This document shows, one piece after another, positions 1 to 11,384 of a stretch of 64,000 bases of DNA. Each line of letters opens with the position of its first letter. The stretch's first letter is position 1. Under the pieces are notes generated by a model that was not told where the DNA came from, did no database searches, and saw only the letters and a program-made list of their open reading frames with translations. Source of the stretch: Mytilus galloprovincialis (Eukaryota > Mollusca > Bivalvia > Mytilida > Mytilidae); NCBI RefSeq assembly GCF_965363235.1, contig NC_134842.1, positions 32,550,958-32,614,957 of the forward strand. The letters are read 5' to 3'. Both the position numbers and the translations under genes were made by a program.

Positions 1-335
1 TCTGCGTCAATATCAGTATCATTTTTCCCACTTTCATCACTCCAATCGTCTGATTCACTTTCTGCACTTGTATTATATTCCATACTTTCAGTTTCAATAC
101 TTTGCTGAAGACTCTTGTCTGATCTTTGGCTTATTTCTTGAACAATGCAAGCTGACGAGTCCTGTTGTACCTGTAAAGTCTCCGGTTTCCTATTTTTCCA
201 TTTCCTTCTAAGACGTGTTGGTTTTGCTGGGCCTTCTTCCCATGACAAAAGTCTTGTATATGATATTCTGTGAGACCTCTGTTCAACCAGCCTCTCCAAA
301 CACCTTGCTTCATCCATCTTGTACAAAATGTCATT
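1..335 (-). CDS. Partial coding exon, unknown protein (runs off left edge)
   Basis: One minus-strand frame stays open for about 111 codons from 335 to the window edge. It begins right after a splice-acceptor-like TTTTTAG (336-342 read on the minus strand), and the in-frame codon just upstream is a stop, so this looks like an internal or 3' exon rather than a chance frame. The translation starts NDILYKMDEARCLERLVEQR, continues with a basic stretch (RLRRKWKNRK) near residues 48-57, and ends in an acidic Ser/Asp/Glu-rich tract (SESDDWSDES). A basic patch plus an acidic low-complexity tail suggests a nuclear protein, but I do not recognise the family. The alternative overlapping frame (131-334) is shorter and has less protein-like composition. 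Coding status is moderately supported; function unknown. Confidence 0.45.
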
Positions 336-669
336 CTAAAAATAAATTTAGGCCAACGTGTTTTATTTCAAACAATGTCAAAATCAATTGTCTTTCTCAG
401 TAACTGTTGTATGTCTATGTCGTAGTTTTGACCACACTAAACTGTTCACATATTTCGTTTGTTTTGTTTTATTCTCATCATTAATAACTCTTTAAAAGAC
501 GATTTTATACCCAATGAATTAATAGTAGGTGTGTTGGTATGATAACTGAAGTGTAAAACTTAGGGTTAATATATTGAAGGATGGATGGAAGGACATAATA
601 TGATTTCAGATATTACAACGTATTGTGAACAATTTTTTCTATGTTATCTTTGTAATACTCCTAAATATA
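336..669. other. Non-coding stretch, nothing recognised
   Basis: AT-rich sequence between the partial exon and the palindrome, probably intron or intergenic. No convincing frame or repeat was seen. Confidence 0.5.
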
Positions 670-1175
670 TTCCTAATATACAGTCATGGGACAAAAGTGA
701 GATCTCACTCAAAAAATGTCCTATCATTTCAACTAAAATGGCTGTTTTTCAAAAAAAATATTACCAAGTAACTATACGAGCGATTTTTATAAAATAGATA
801 CCAAAAGATGTAAAAATGTCTGAAGTTTTATAGTTTTTTTAGTCATAATTTTCTGGAGTTTCGTTTTAATCGTCTGATGAGTGAAACACAAACGCAAATG
901 TTTACAACTTTAATTTGGTTAGAATAATAGCAAACTTTTCAAGAAACGTTTTTCTTTGTGTTCATCTCGTCAGAAAATTAAAATGAGCATGAATAATATT
1001 ATAACCAAATAAACAATGAAACTTCAGACATTTCTACATCTTTTGGTATCTATATTATGAAAAACGCGCATACAGTTACTTCGTAATAATTTTTTGAAAA
1101 ATATCGATTTTATGCGAAATGATAAGACCTTTTTTGACTGGGAACTCACGTTGTCCAATGACGGTATTTCTATTG
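670..1175. repeat. ~500-bp imperfect palindrome (foldback element)
   Basis: The left arm (about 675-835) and right arm (about 1015-1172) are reverse complements of each other. For example ACCAAAAGATGT near 800 is mirrored by ACATCTTTTGGT near 1045. Inner segments 863-900 and 948-985 also pair, so nearly the whole 506 bp folds around a centre near 925. I estimate roughly 75-80 percent pairing by eye. The structure resembles a foldback or MITE-type DNA element; no coding frame belongs to it. Confidence 0.75.
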
Positions 1176-2520
1176 AAATTCGAATCTCTATTGTCATTTT
1201 TTAGAGAAAAAAAATATACGGTTAAATATTGATGTTGAAAGAATATAAACACCTTGAAACAAAACAAAAATTTAATGTAACATACTCAGCAATGTAATAG
1301 ATATAGCCAAAAGTAAATAAATTATTATCTGATAATGATCATACAATTTAAGACTGTTTCAAACTTGCAATTGAAGGCAGTCATAATCATATTGACAACA
1401 CTTCATTCTCTATGCTTATAGTAAATAACTAGGGGGGGAATCAGATCCGAATCAGTTGAGTAACTCTTTTTCTATCCTCACTTACACATGGACATTATCA
1501 TTGAAGCGATTTATATAAATGCTTGAACTAGCTATTTCCGACTGATGATTTTGATTGTCTTTTTGGTATCGTTTGCCTCTTTTTTGAAAAGATGTAGTTG
1601 TTAAATAAACACAGAGCTGACAGATAAATTCTATTTTTTCCAAAAGTGTTTGTATATTTTTGTATCAAATCAAATTGAATTGTATATCGGGGATTTGTTT
1701 TTTTATATTCTTATCTCCTGTACGTATGTATCCGTGTATTCTTTGATTATAAATCGTAAAAGCAAATGAAATGTATTTAAAACAGTTTCTTTTTTTTTTG
1801 AATAATCAGTTAGGTTACAACTGAATGAATTCATAACTAAAATATATACTGAACAGAAATATGGAAGTTAAGGTTCATTGGCACAATAGCACTTGCACCA
1901 GCAAAGTGGAAAGGGGTTAATATGAGTTACAATAACTTGTTTCCCAAGCCACTATAAATAAATATGTTTACAGTTACATGCCTCTAACTAAAAAAAAATC
2001 ATAAGGCATCTATATATAGTTGAGCCTAATGATCTTCAACAAAAAAGTGTTACCACAATATTTCAATTTCGTAAGCAAATAAACCTTCAAAAATCAAAAT
2101 GACAAAGGTTGAGTAGATCCTCATAATTTTATGAGATTAATTCTTTCAAAGTTTTTTTTAAATGTTTTTTTTTTTGTTTCAATTATTTCTTTTTCCTTAT
2201 AAAATAAACATATCCGTTGACACGAATTCAATGTCACTTCAATAATGTGTTATTTGCAAAGTTTTATATATATCAGGAAATTAATAAATAAAAACGTTAA
2301 TTGAAATAGATTTTAAAATTTCTAGAGAAAATTCAAGATCATATGTATTTAATAAGACATTGTAAACTACAGAACCAAACAATTTTCCTTTTTTTTTTCA
2401 ATACGAAGAATAAACTAAATTTGTTATTGCGATAACCGATATAATATTTCGTTTAACTCGTGAACTACATTATTACTGTTTCATCTATTGATATATATAT
2501 TCAAAAAGTAATCAAAACAA
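1176..2520. other. Non-coding AT-rich stretch
   Basis: No gene or recognisable repeat seen. Contains poly-T tracts (about 1789-1799 and 2166-2176) and short frames without protein-like composition. Confidence 0.5.
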
Positions 2521-3425
2521 TGACATTCGGGAGGTTTGGGTATTCGTTTGATTTAAAACAATTTGGTCACAAATTGTCTCTTTTTCAACAAATTCTCGGC
2601 ATTCATATGGGACCAAACTGTGCGCCTCTCCTTGTCGACCTCTTTTTTTTATGAGTCGGAGCGAATTCAGAAACTTTTCAAGAACAAGAAGAAAAAGGAG
2701 GTAAGATCATGCAATTGCACATTCAGATATATTGTTGATGTTCTTTCCATTACATTTTCTGTTATGGTTCCATTTATTAGTTGTTTGCTTAGTTCAAATA
2801 TGTCCTTTTTATAGGAAAAGGGGGGGGGGGGTATCTTTTATAATTCCATATTATCATATTCACTGTTCATGTACAGTACAGTGACTGTCATGAATATTCG
2901 AGAAGGCTAGTAAATACTGCAAAGACAACCATTATATGCTCGCGGAGGAGGCAAATTTGGTACACTAGAAGGGTTAATTTAAGTCATACAAATAACATAT
3001 TTGATGACCTTAAACAATTTGTCGACGACACTAATCTTTCCGGGGTTTCGTGAAATTAAAGAAACAACAGACAGTGCCTCCTAGAACTCAGTTTTAGACT
3101 TATACCTTGAATTGACATAAGCGGTCATCTCAGTACCAGAATCTACGATAGACGTGACTAGTTTTATTTTGAAATTATTCAGTTCCCCCACTTTAAAATC
3201 AATTAACCAGTTTCACCTAAAAATCAGATATACATTTTCCAACTCATCCGGTACTCTAGAGCTTGTAGGTACTACTTATACTTTGTATAACGTTGCCAGT
3301 GTCTGAGCAGAAAATTGATGAAAGAGTACTATGTCCAAGAAAGTCTCGTCTTTTTTTCTAAAAACATATCATTGGAAGATACCAAGACCAAGGCTTGTTG
3401 ATAAATATTTCTTATCAACAACTTT
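2521..3425 (+). pseudogene. Decayed reverse transcriptase fragment
   Basis: Broken pieces of one reverse-transcriptase family appear in order over 900 bp, in changing frames. First is a palm motif equivalent to MGTNCAPL (reads HMGPNCAPLLVDLFF near 2605-2650). Next is TFRYIVDVLS near 2725-2755, where the catalytic YxDD has become YIVD. Then LDLYLEL and GHLSTRIYDRRD follow near 3095-3160. Last is a frameshifted GRYQD/LVDKY near 3374-3405. The same motif order is intact in the retroelement at 12859-14470. Several frameshifts and stops show it is dead. A poly-G tract interrupts it at about 2820-2830. Confidence 0.75.
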
Positions 3426-3537
3426 AAAGACAAAACACTATGGTCGTGTTAAGATTCTAGGTACTGACGTTGTTTTATACTTTTACTGTTTAGTTTATGT
3501 TTTTATGAAATCTAGTTGGCCTGGCTCAGTACTGTAT

Positions 3538-3979
3538 GTTGCACTTTGTAAATAAATCTGTTTCTCAAACCACGCCTCTTTTGTTGAGATTTAGAATATT
3601 TATAGATAATTAATTTTATTTACATACTGGTTCCCAGTTCTGATCTGTAGGTTGCATCTCATAGATACATAACTTGGGAATGTTACCAGAAAATATACAT
3701 GTGAATATTGTTTATATTGAAATCTGTTGTAACCCTACAGTCGAGGTAGGGATAGTTAAGAAATTTAGTGTTAGTTCAAACTCTTAGAAGTTCGGGGCAA
3801 ACGTTGAAAATATGCCGCACAGCCCTATTTTTGACGTTTGAAAAAAATAGTAGTGCATATGAACTTTCCATACTATGATATGATTTTTTTCAAAACTTCA
3901 TAGTAAAAGTGGTACAGTTTCAACCGTAAAGGGAGTTTCTATGGGAAAATGCATTGTCAATATTTACAAAATGCAACCT
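3538..3979 (+). repeat. Dispersed repeat, copy 1 (pair with 35057-35503)
   Basis: From GTTGCACTTTGTAAATA onward this 440-bp block matches 35057-35503 nearly continuously, including CATACTGGTTCCCAGTTCTG. Flanks on both sides are unrelated, so this is a bounded repeat rather than part of the TLR duplication. No terminal inverted repeat was found. Short frames inside it are not conserved between the copies. Confidence 0.75.
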
Positions 3980-3984
3980 GTACA

Positions 3985-4400
3985 TCCCGTCATTGTGTTA
4001 TTGTGCTATGTTAAATTTTTGTTTTCTTGCCTTTCGTTTTTGCTTATGTCCTTTGTCTACATGCTTTTTTGTTTTTTCTTTCTTGACATATTTGCTTGTT
4101 TTTGTAGTGATTTAAATTATAAGACAGTGTTGACTGCGGTACCCTATTTTGACATTTTAACTTACGTCTTTGTGTTTTGTTCACACATTGTTGTCAATAT
4201 AATGGAATTTGATGTGATTGTCATACAATTAAGTTTAGCTAGCTACAGAATCATTTTTAATCCACTATTTTTAACATAAGAAAATGCCTGTACCAAGTCC
4301 TGAAAATGACAGCTGCTATCAATTATTTGAGATTGTGATTTGCCATTTCATAAGGGAATCTCCGTTTTCAATTCGGGTTAGAGTTTTTTGTTTTTTTATA
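3985..4400 (+). repeat. Dispersed mussel-type repeat
   Basis: Contains GTTCACACATTGTTGTCAAT and GTTTAGCTAGCTA, which I recall as parts of an abundant mussel repeat. A shorter relative of its 3' part lies at 14698-14845 (shared TGCCATTT..AGGGA..TCCGTTTT). The 112-codon frame at 3941-4279 falls inside this repeat and is hydrophobic low-complexity, so it is not treated as a gene. Confidence 0.6.
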
Positions 4401-5015
4401 TTTTTCTATATAAAAGGAATTTGTAAGAAAAATGCGTTTTGTTATGAAATCGACAATCTTAAACGGACTATAGATAAGATGAATAGACAATTTTATATGA
4501 TTTTTTCAATATCACACCCGTTTCATCATTACTCACGTTATTACTTCATTTAAGAATAAGCTATAAATCTACTCACCACTTAGGTATACGTCTGTTCATT
4601 TCCGCATTATTAAGCAAAGAAAATAATTCAATATCACTGTCGGCAGTAATTCACAGTTATTCTGCTTTCGGAAGATAATTAAGGAAGTTCTGTATAGAAT
4701 AAAACTAAGTACTAATATTAATGTGAACATTAACATCGGAAGTACAAGGTCAACAATGTTAAAAGGTTTATTTTTAGATATATTTGAATCACCATGTATG
4801 TATTAAGGCCCACGATAGTCATTTGCTATATATACATACAGTAATCACTGATTAAATAAAGACCTCTCATGAGAACAATACATTGACCTGAGATATCATA
4901 AAATTAAATACATGTGATACAGATGAATAAAAATCTGTATTTGCAATTTTGTTAAACCAATAACAGCACACTACAGTTTTTGTATATTATTCCAGAGTTT
5001 TCAAATCCTACTAGC
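4401..5015. other. Non-coding stretch, nothing recognised
   Basis: AT-rich sequence with no recognisable gene or repeat, ending where the segmental duplication begins. Confidence 0.5.
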
Positions 5016-6461
5016 TACAGAGAATGACAAAATACAAAGGTTTCGCGAAAGGCAGTATTCATAAATTCCTATCTTACTTCATTTCAATGTGCATGTTTAT
5101 ATCATTTTTAATTTTAGAATAAAGGAATGGATACCCGAAGGCTACCCCTTTCCCCTCGTGTCTATTTAGCTATGAAAACACGGGTAAATTTTGCCAGGGA
5201 ACTATAGACGACCATGGTAGATACTTAAACGCATACAGATTTACTCATGCTAATATCCAGTGCATATGTCTGTTGTTATCTGCAGAAATTCAACACGTGT
5301 TTATGATAATATGCGTTGGCATATACATGTTTAAAATAAATATCCCGATATGCAATGTGTCTGTGTCTAAAGTTGCTTGTTTTACGATACCAGAAAAGTC
5401 GTTCGATTTAAGCGTTTACTAATTGTGACAGTTTGATGGCGAGTGGTGCATGTGTACAGGAGACCCTGAACAAGTTAACGCAGTTGTCTTGCTCCTTTTT
5501 GGAATTTTTTCCATTCCCTCAGGGGTTTTTTCACCTTGATTTGTATATTCTTCATTAATGCGTGAGATTCAAACATCCGTAAACTACTGCATGCCGCATT
5601 CAATATATATGTATACAAATAATTCAGGACCAAGAGGGAGTACCTTGTAACAGGAGCCTACAGAAAACACACGATTAGCGTATACCATTTCCTCTTCCCT
5701 TTTCGTATGATCTATGATATCAAAATTATCTACCAGATAAATTTATCACAATCAAACAGGTAAATAAAAATTTGTAACAGAGGAAGATCTTTGATAGTAC
5801 TAGATGATTCTTTTTTATTTTTTTATTCAGGAGGAAATGTGTTTCAAAAGTTTTGAAGAGTACATAAGGAGAAGTCTAAGTTTATAGAAGTTAATGTAAA
5901 ATAAGGAAAATAAAGTTTGCCTAAATTTTATGACAGGAATAAATTAGTGTTCAGATACGAAGGGTGTTTCCTCTGATTAAGGTGTAATTTATTCAAACGG
6001 TGGATTGAAGTAATTTCCAAGATAATACACGGGTGAGAAACAGCATTTTGATATGAAAACAAAAGATGATTGGCATTTTTTTAGGGTCGACATATATCAA
6101 AAGTGACGAGGACATGTTTCTTAAATGGTTAAATTTATGTTTTGTTCGAATGTGCATTATGCACATACAGAAAAACCCTAAAGACCATAAATGATTGAGT
6201 TTCCCCATAAGAAAGCAGTAAAATATGATTAAAGGAGATTGACCTTCTATACAATGTATTACTGATTTACGTTTAAATATTTAATGCTTTATGAATGAGA
6301 ATATTCAAATTTTCTTACCGTTATCGACCAATCATCTGTAACTTCAATATACCATCACGGATGAAGAAGTCAGTCAGATATTAATAGCAGACTAGGTTGT
6401 TTACACTTTTAAATTGTATTTAAACCCTTCGAGGTTTGTGTATGACCAAATTAATTTGTTT

Positions 6462-6510
6462 CGATATTGAAAGTAATTGTAATACGATAGGACATCATGA
6501 TACAGGAAGT
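6462..6510 (+). promoter_or_regulatory. Conserved upstream block, TLR-A copy
   Basis: A 49-bp segment ending GATACAGGAAGT is shared with 57286-57334 (upstream of TLR-E) and, on the other strand, with about 32691-32735 (next to TLR-C exon 1). By eye about 42 of 49 bases match between TLR-A and TLR-C. The GGAAGT core resembles an ETS-factor site. It lies about 0.9 kb upstream of TLR-A exon 1. Regulatory function is an inference. Confidence 0.35.
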
Positions 6511-7425
6511 TTTTATATGTTATTCTGTTTCTAAAATTAGAACTTCCTTGTTGAGCGGAGGGTTGGTTAAATTTTTGTCATTGAAACCACTTTTATACGT
6601 TCCTTTTTCATGTTTTTGTTTTTCACTTTTACCGTTATTCTCAACTACAATTAACAATTATTTTTAATTTTCTCCTTTTAATTTTTTGCTTATTTGATAT
6701 CTTTTCTGTTTATACTATTTTCCTATATTCTCCATTTTCCCAATGGCTCTATCCTAGTATAATATGGTTTATTAATTAGTTTAAACCCTAAACCCCAACT
6801 TTGATTTGACTTCTGGCAAAACAAAATCTTAAATTGACACCTTGTTAGTAAATATTTTGGCTTGGTACATCTATAATGCTTCACACCCTTCTAAATTATT
6901 CACATTTTTTCTCTGATTATATGATTAAAATTAATTTTATATTATTGGGATTTTGCATAAGTTGTATAACTATTGCCGTTAACCGGTTTGGTGGTCAGTC
7001 TTTAGGCTTATTGCACGATTTTTGGTTATCGATGACTAAATAGTAACAAAACAAACGCACGTCATATATATAGGGTATTTTTTTAACAAAAATATTAGTA
7101 ATCAAGTTGTTATATAGTACAGTATTTAAATGTGTTGTATTTATTTTGAAGATTTTATTTTGTAACATAGCTTGTCACTGTTGAACATTCTGTATACAGA
7201 TGATATTAAGATCTATACATACACATTTGATTTTTTGACAGTTTCGCCATAAATCAGTGAGCCATATGATAGGCATCATTTTTGTATATCCCGCACCTCT
7301 GTTATTTAAATAATTATCATTCCGGAAGTTATTCCGAGCTTTTACAATTGAAATGTTCTTAGCATTAGTGCATACCGGTTCATTTTATTGCGACGTTCGA
7401 AAAGGTTTTCTAAACCTTGTCATAT

Positions 7426-7483
7426 ATGAAAGAGGCGATGGCTAAAGTTTTTCTAATAATCTGGTGTATTATCCTGCAATTAG
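7426..7483 (+). CDS. TLR-A exon 1 (signal peptide)
   Basis: ATG at 7426 opens MKEAMAKVFLIIWCIILQL, a typical signal-peptide start with a hydrophobic core. The frame ends after one base of the next codon at a consensus donor (G|GTAAGT, 7483/7484). That base joins GT at 8968-8969 to give Gly, so the intron is phase 1 and 1484 bp long (7484-8967). An in-frame ATG at 7438 is an alternative start. The exon differs from TLR-E exon 1 (59551-59608) at only 5 of 58 positions, and is clearly related to TLR-C exon 1. An ETS-like CCGGAAGT near 7323, conserved upstream of TLR-E, lies about 100 bp before the ATG. Confidence 0.8.
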
Positions 7484-8467
7484 GTAAGTAGTTTTGTTTT
7501 ATTAGAAATTATACATAAAAAATGCGATATCAATGTTAATGTATAACGTTTTCTTGTCAATATGTTACTACATACTATGATAAAACTCTGAATGGGGGTT
7601 AACGAGATACAGACTAGTGAGCATATAATACTTATAAAAGGGTCGTAAGTAACAGAAGTTAAAGAAATCTTACAGAAAAAGAAGCAAATAAAATACAGAA
7701 AAGAGAAAACTGGGGTGTAAATAATAAATAATTTCAAATTTGTTATGTTGAACTCGTTAAACTGTTATGTTGACATTGACTATAAGTGCAAGGTAAAATT
7801 TTAAAATTCAATTCGCGTCATTTGAATATAGTCTTGTGTTTATGACAATTTAAAAACAACTTTATAAATATAGATTTTAATAACATGAGTAAAATAAACC
7901 GTGTCAATTTGCCGTACATGAGACATTCTTTTGACGGATTTCTTTATCAGTGACTATCGTTTTGTAAATGTTGCCTTGCTATATAAATCATTTATTCATA
8001 GGTATGTGTTCAGTCAATGCATAGAATGCTCTCATTTTATGTAATATTATTGACAAATATTCATAAATTAAATGCTAATTTGTACAACGTCCTTAATATA
8101 AAAACGCTACTACAATAAAAGTCTATTTTGATGTAAACATATCTAAAATTACATGTATTCAATATAAGATATAGGGGCACCAAATTACGACAGGTAGATC
8201 TGCATCACAGTGAACACAGAAATAATCGAAACCATGTAGCTGTTTAAAATCTAAAAATGTCATTTTCAAACACTATAGATAAACAAGTGAAAGGAATGTT
8301 TTATTACGGGTTTTTTTAACAATAGTAAATGGTAGAATTTTCGATAATTAAGCAATAGCTTTAGGTAGAGTGAAATGAATATCGGACTAAAATAAAAGGA
8401 ATCCAACGACCCCACAAGTTTTTTTCATTTGAATAATATTTGAATGTTTACTTTATCTATTTTTATA

Positions 8468-8485
8468 CAGAGTTATTAAACGATA
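8468..8485 (+). pseudogene. Relic exon-2 splice acceptor and start
   Basis: TTTTATACAG followed by AGTTATTAAACGA corresponds to the TLR-E exon 2 boundary (CAAACAG|AATTATTAACGA at 60675/60676). In this copy the homology ends within about 18 bases and the frame soon meets a stop. It marks where the original exon 2 was lost and a different one (8968 onward) took over. Confidence 0.6.
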
Positions 8486-8967
8486 GCTATAGAGTTTTAA
8501 GATAAGATATAGGAATATATCTCTTCTCTTATAGTGTGAGCTCAGAAATGATCAAAATGGGATCAATGTGCTTGTGTTATTGCTTCTGAGCATACTATTT
8601 CAATTCATTATACATTATCTGAATTATCTGATTTTATATAAAGAAAAGATGAAAACGGTAATCGAATACACCAAAAAATATTAATCGATTGCGTATGTCA
8701 TTAATCGTGCCCATCCTTGATCTATACGATTTTGTTTCTGATATTTTACCATCAATATGGCAGACAACCTCCGATCAACCTATGTCTTTATCAGTTATTA
8801 CTCATTAACAGGTTTAGTCCAAAGACGCGATTAACAGTTAACATAGGTAATGAGAAGACTTTTTTTTATAATGAATTCCTTTTTTACCTTAATCCCTCTA
8901 ATAACATATCTGTCTGTGTAAATGATTACTTATTTTCTTTGATATTCATTTGTTTTTGCTTCTACAG
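8486..8967 (+). other. 3' part of TLR-A intron
   Basis: Intron sequence not shared with the TLR-E block. It ends in a pyrimidine-rich acceptor CTTCTACAG (8959-8967) that closely resembles the acceptors of TLR-B (TTCTACAG) and TLR-D (TTCTGCAG). The small frame at 8717-8992 overlaps the intron and is not a gene. Confidence 0.6.
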
Positions 8968-11384
8968 GTTTAATAAAGGCCACATACAGTAAAATGAATG
9001 AACAGACCGTCAACGTTATAGATTATTCCATGAAAAATTTGACAGTAATGCCTATTTTCCAGCAAAATTCTACAACTGATATAAATCTGCGTGGAAATTT
9101 ATTACAGGTAGTTCCCGCATTGTCTTTCCAACAATCGAAAAAACTAAAAAGCTTAGATTTGTCTATGAATAAACTAGACCTGATTGAACGGGGAGCATTC
9201 GCGGGACTAACAGAACTTATATATCTCTCCCTTAGAGATAATAGGTTAACGTCAAATTCTCTCCATGTGGGAATATTTCAAGATTTGATCTCGCTCCAGG
9301 ATTTAAACATACATGTAAACTTTTTCTCTTATGAATATACACTTTTTTTGCAGTCCGAAATATCGCATTTAAAGTCATTGGTAAGGCTAGGAATTGATCT
9401 TCGCGGACAACTCCAAATAAATAAATGCTTTTGTAAATTATCTGAATTACAGGATCTTGAACTTGTTGGATTGCGGAGATATTCAGACAATTTATTTCAA
9501 AACTTGAAGTGTCTTAAAATAGAAACATTATCACTTGATTCTGTCGTTTTACTAGCACCAGATACGTTCATCTACTTTCCAACGTTAAAGACACTAAGGA
9601 TACGTATTGTGTATAGATTTGCTACGTACGACACTATAATCAGTATATTTAATTCTTTTAAGGTTTTCAAAGGTAAAAATATGACAGAAATAAGTATCTA
9701 TGGTAATCCACTTAGAAACGGGTTTGTGTTAGGCCACAGGCATTTCGCAGTTCTTCAAGAAATATGTCTCCAAAAATTAAATTTGATGGCTGATAGTATA
9801 CTTGGCATACAGTTTGGACCTTTTTTTAAATATGGATATACGGACAATTGCTTAGAAGAATTAAACATAAATTTAATGTTTGACAGCACAGATAGTTATG
9901 TTTTTGCATTTTGTGCGTTTAAACACTTGAAAATATTGGGAATTCCACATGTAATATTTAAAGACAACAGACTAGAACGATCGACACAAAATGATGTATC
10001 TTACTCGTTTTGCCTTCCAAAAACTTTAGAACAATTGGACTACCACTCGAACGTTAAATCATATAGTACGAGGAGAATTGCTAATCTAACTATTCTGAAT
10101 GGGTCAAATTTAAAAGCTCTTAATATGGCTAACGTTACAGTCCGAGATTGCAATGGCACAATTTATGGCATTGAAAATCTAGAGTATTTGGACATGTCGG
10201 GATTTGACTGCAGAGTTTTGAGTGAACATCTCCTGTCACATTTTCCTAAATTGATTACTCTTATTGCACAAGATGCTACTCTTGGAATCGGTTTGAATAC
10301 CCTTAAAAATGCATCAGAATTTCTAAAGATCAATGCAGATCTAAAACATATTGACCTGATGAAAAATAGCATAAAATCTTTACCAGATGGCTTGTTCAAT
10401 CATCCTTTTAGACAAAAGCTTACTATTATTTTAGACAGAAACAACTTTCAATCACTTCCAAACTTTCCATCGAAACCAAATACATTTCAACTTATCAGTC
10501 TGAAATACAACAGAATTTCTTGTCTAAGCGAAGACGATATGGCTAAACTTAACATTATAAAACCTTCAAGTATATTTCTTCGTGGAAATCCGATGGAATG
10601 CTCTTGTAATACATTAACATTTCTTACATGGGTGCAACATTCAGGTCTTATAAGTGATGTCCATGAAATAGAATGCATCAGCCAAAATGGGACTCTTGTA
10701 ATTTTGTCTCAATTCTTGCAAAACCTAAAAACATATGAAATCAGTTGTCAATCGAAACTATGGATAACATTGGCAAGTTGCATTAGTGCCTTCATTATTT
10801 TGGCTTTAATTTTTGGAATAGTTTACTATCGCTACCGATTTGCATTTGAGTATTTCTTTTTAAGAATAAAGATGAAGCTTAGGCATTACCAGCCGCTTTC
10901 GGAAGAATTTATCCATGATGCGTTTATTTCATACAGTCACAAAGACATATCATGGGTTAAAACTCTCTACGACAATTTACAGTCAAAAGGCTTCAGCCTC
11001 TGTTTATACCACAAGGATTTTAAAGTAGGGAAGCCTATTGCCGATTGCATCGTAGAAGCAATAAATTCAAGCAGAAAGATCGTATTTGTTATCACTGAGG
11101 ATTTCCTGCAGAGTAGCTGGGGAACGTATGAAATAGAAATGACAAGAATGCATGCCTTCAGAGAGGGTCTTGAATCGATGGTAGTTGTTATACTGAAAGA
11201 TGACATAGAAAAGGACAAACTTCCAAAGGCATTGACGGAAATTTGGTATAAAGTTGTTTGTATTGTGTGGCCATCTGATCCCGACGCTCCGTATAATTCT
11301 GAGGAAATCTTCTATGAAAAACTATGTATAGCATTATCTGACAGTCGCATTAGAATGAATGATGATAATATCCAAATGACATAG
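8968..11384 (+). CDS. Toll-like receptor TLR-A, exon 2 (ectodomain, TM, TIR)
   Basis: Joined to exon 1 this predicts an 824-residue single-pass membrane receptor. Visible parts: signal peptide to about residue 27; leucine-rich repeats from about 45 to 540; an LRR C-terminal cap at about 557-613 with CSCN near its start and closing cysteines in IEC and ISC; a transmembrane helix at about 617-640; and a TIR domain from about 669 (HDAFISYS) to about 815. By family knowledge such receptors sense microbial or damage ligands at the cell surface or endosome and recruit TIR adaptors. The BB loop reads KDFKVGKPI, so the usual proline is Val. Both N-cap cysteines seen in TLR-D are Tyr here. The ectodomain is closest to TLR-D, the first half of the TIR to TLR-C. 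A polyadenylation signal AATAAA lies at 11433. Confidence 0.95.

Larger units (their letters stand above)
5016..8485 (+). repeat. Segmental duplication, copy A (upstream region of TLR-A)
   Basis: From ACAGAGAATGACAAAATACA (about 5020) this block aligns with 55615-60690 in the same orientation. It includes the TLR exon 1 and its intron, and stops at the exon-2 splice acceptor. Copy A is about 3.5 kb and copy B about 5.1 kb, because B carries extra sequence at 55834-55987, about 57480-58960 and 59741-59845. The block is upstream and regulatory DNA for two TLR genes rather than a mobile element. Homology ends at about 8485, just past a relic acceptor (TTTATACAG, ending 8467) that in copy B still leads into TLR-E exon 2. 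Confidence 0.85.

Noticed and set aside
3941..4279. 112-codon plus-strand frame, hydrophobic
   Set aside because: It lies inside a dispersed repeat, is dominated by Phe/Leu/Cys/Val from T-rich DNA and has no recognisable domain.
10163..11218. Minus-strand frames opposite TLR exons (also near 22000, 29000, 44000 and 62000)
   Set aside because: They recur at equivalent positions only because they are antisense shadows of conserved TLR sequence.
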